6,667 bases of DNA from Syntrophales bacterium (GTDB lineage: Bacteria; Desulfobacterota; Syntrophia; Syntrophales; UBA5619): contig JAQTRB010000092.1 in assembly GCA_028712015.1 (NCBI GenBank), positions 1 to 6,667 on the forward strand. The letters run 5' to 3'. The notes beneath the pieces were generated by a model. The model saw only the letters and a program-made list of their open reading frames with translations, was not told where the DNA came from and ran no database searches. The position numbers and the translations under genes were made by a program. Positions 5,494 through 6,667 of the stretch are shown piece after piece; position 1 is the stretch's first letter, and every line of letters starts with the position of its first letter.

Positions 5494-6667
5494 ATGAATG
5501 AAAATGGACATTCTCGGATACGATTTACGGAAATCTCCGGACTGATCTGCCTCGCCGTCGCGCTGTTTCTGCTGCTCGCACTGCTCTCCTATCACCCCCT
5601 CGACCCTTCCCTGACCCGCTACGTGCCGGAGGAGGCGCCGCTCCACAACTGGACGGGTGCGGCCGGATCGTACGCCGCGGATACCCTGTTCCGCCTTTTG
5701 GGGATCGGCATCCTTTGGCTTCCGGTCTTGCTTTTGGTCGCCGCCGTGCGGTTTTTTCGCGATTCCGGGTTCCGGATCAGCGCGGCCGCGGCGGCAGGCC
5801 TAACCGGTTTGGTCTTCGCCACCTCGGGAATTATCGCGCTGACCGTCGGGAAAATCGAACTCTACGGAATCCCGCTGCATGCGGGCGGGCTTCTGGGAAC
5901 CGTTACGGCAAGGTTTCTCGACGGCTACCTGCGCATGGCCGGATCACTCATCATTCTTGGATTGATCCTGATCGTGGCCCTGATGATTCTGTTCGATTTT
6001 TCCGTGGTTTCCTTCGCGGGAAGATCCGCGGCGGCAGCGGGAACCACGGCGCGAACGGGAAAATTCTGGATCGACCGGCTCAGGGAGAGGCTGGGGGAAA
6101 AACCGAAAGCGCCGGTCGTAAAAAGAACGGCGGTTGCGGTTGCCCCGATCATCGAAGAGCCAAGACGGGAAACGCTGAAGGAGAAACTGGAAAAGGCCGA
6201 GCAGACCCATTTCAATTTCGCCTCCCGGTTGAACGGAACCTTCAAGTTGCCGCCCCTGACCCTGCTGGACCGCCTGGAGCGGAAAGATATTCGAATCAAG
6301 CGGGAAACCCTGATCGCCAACTCCCGACTGCTCGAAAAGAAGCTCTCCGACTTCGGCGTCGACGGGAAGGTGGTCGAAGTCAAGCCCGGTCCGGTCATCA
6401 CGATGTATGAACTCGAACCCGCCCCCGGCGTCAAGATCAACAAAATCACGAATCTCTCCGACGATTTGGCGCTCGCCTTGCGCGCCCCGAGCATTCGGAT
6501 CATCGCCCCGATCCCGGGAAGAGGGGCAATCGGCATTGAAATCCCCAATCAGGAGCGGGAGCCGGTCCGCCTGCGGGACGTCCTCGATCATGCGGCCTTT
6601 CGGGAAACCTCCTACCGTCTTCCGATCGCGCTGGGCGAAGACATCGTGGGGGCGCCGCTGATCACCG
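5494..6667 (+). CDS. ftsK: DNA translocase FtsK, N-terminal 391 residues (cut by right edge)
   Basis: FtsK/SpoIIIE proteins anchor at the division septum and pump chromosomal DNA so that sister chromosomes separate before closure. The frame is open from the ATG at 5494 to the window end. Four hydrophobic helices (about 14-32, 68-88, 98-118, 150-172), with a GG-LLG turn at 131-135, form the FtsK_4TM anchor. A charged linker of only about 75 residues (174-250) follows, far shorter than in E. coli FtsK and more like SpoIIIE. The translocase alpha domain begins with FKLPPLTLLD at 250-259. It includes GPVITMYELEPAPGVKI at 299-315, DDLALALRAPSIRIIAPIPG at 323-342 and GIEIPNQERE at 347-356. The RecA-like beta domain with Walker A and B and the gamma DNA-reading domain lie beyond the edge, so completeness cannot be judged. 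The gene starts 20 nt after uppP. Its ribosome binding site is weak: GGGG at 5477-5480 is 13 nt away. Confidence 0.94.
   Translation, partial: MNENGHSRIRFTEISGLICLAVALFLLLALLSYHPLDPSLTRYVPEEAPLHNWTGAAGSYAADTLFRLLGIGILWLPVLLLVAAVRFFRDSGFRISAAAAAGLTGLVFATSGIIALTVGKIELYGIPLHAGGLLGTVTARFLDGYLRMAGSLIILGLILIVALMILFDFSVVSFAGRSAAAAGTTARTGKFWIDRLRERLGEKPKAPVVKRTAVAVAPIIEEPRRETLKEKLEKAEQTHFNFASRLNGTFKLPPLTLLDRLERKDIRIKRETLIANSRLLEKKLSDFGVDGKVVEVKPGPVITMYELEPAPGVKINKITNLSDDLALALRAPSIRIIAPIPGRGAIGIEIPNQEREPVRLRDVLDHAAFRETSYRLPIALGEDIVGAPLIT

Noticed and set aside
5715..6591. Several open frames on both strands within the ftsK region
   Set aside because: The continuous frame from 5494 to the window end gives a clear FtsK membrane anchor and alpha domain. 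The others are shadows of its codon bias.
1..6667. CRISPR arrays, tRNA or rRNA genes, insertion sequences, phage or toxin-antitoxin genes
   Set aside because: No regularly spaced repeats, no cloverleaf-like gene in the only gap, no transposase motifs or terminal repeats were seen. Nearly every base is explained by nine housekeeping-type genes.

Overview
This window looks like ordinary chromosomal DNA from a Gram-negative bacterium. It is moderately GC-rich and densely coded. The lineage is probably deltaproteobacterial (Desulfobacterota, Syntrophales-like). That is inferred from two things: the gene order hldA / DUF4416 / yicC / gmk / rpoZ, and the presence of a heptose-phosphate kinase, which implies a lipopolysaccharide core. 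No sequence search was possible, so the lineage is a judgement.

Left arm (about 1-3673, all minus strand, read right to left). Six genes form one tightly packed operon: hldA (heptose-7-phosphate kinase), a DUF4416 protein of unknown function, yicC (endoribonuclease family), gmk (guanylate kinase), rpoZ (RNA polymerase omega) and pyrF (orotidine-5'-phosphate decarboxylase, cut by the left edge). Four of the five junctions overlap: ATGA, ATGA, 8 nt and 20 nt. The fifth is a 21-nt gap with a strong ribosome binding site. The operon joins LPS precursor synthesis with RNA turnover, transcription, and purine and pyrimidine nucleotide supply.

Centre (3674-3890). This is the only real intergenic region, 217 bp between two divergent operons. 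It holds a candidate promoter for each direction, a 14-bp operator-like inverted repeat touching the plus-strand -35, and a longer imperfect inverted repeat.

Right arm (3891-6667, plus strand). plsC (1-acylglycerol-3-phosphate acyltransferase), uppP (undecaprenyl-diphosphatase) and ftsK (DNA translocase, cut by the right edge before its Walker A motif) form a second operon. Its theme is the envelope and division: phospholipid synthesis, recycling of the wall lipid carrier, and chromosome segregation at the septum.

I found no tRNA, rRNA, CRISPR array, insertion sequence, phage gene or attachment site. I see no convincing new multigene system. The least understood item is the DUF4416 gene, held in translational coupling between hldA and yicC. 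Several long open frames antisense to real genes are coding-bias shadows and were left out.
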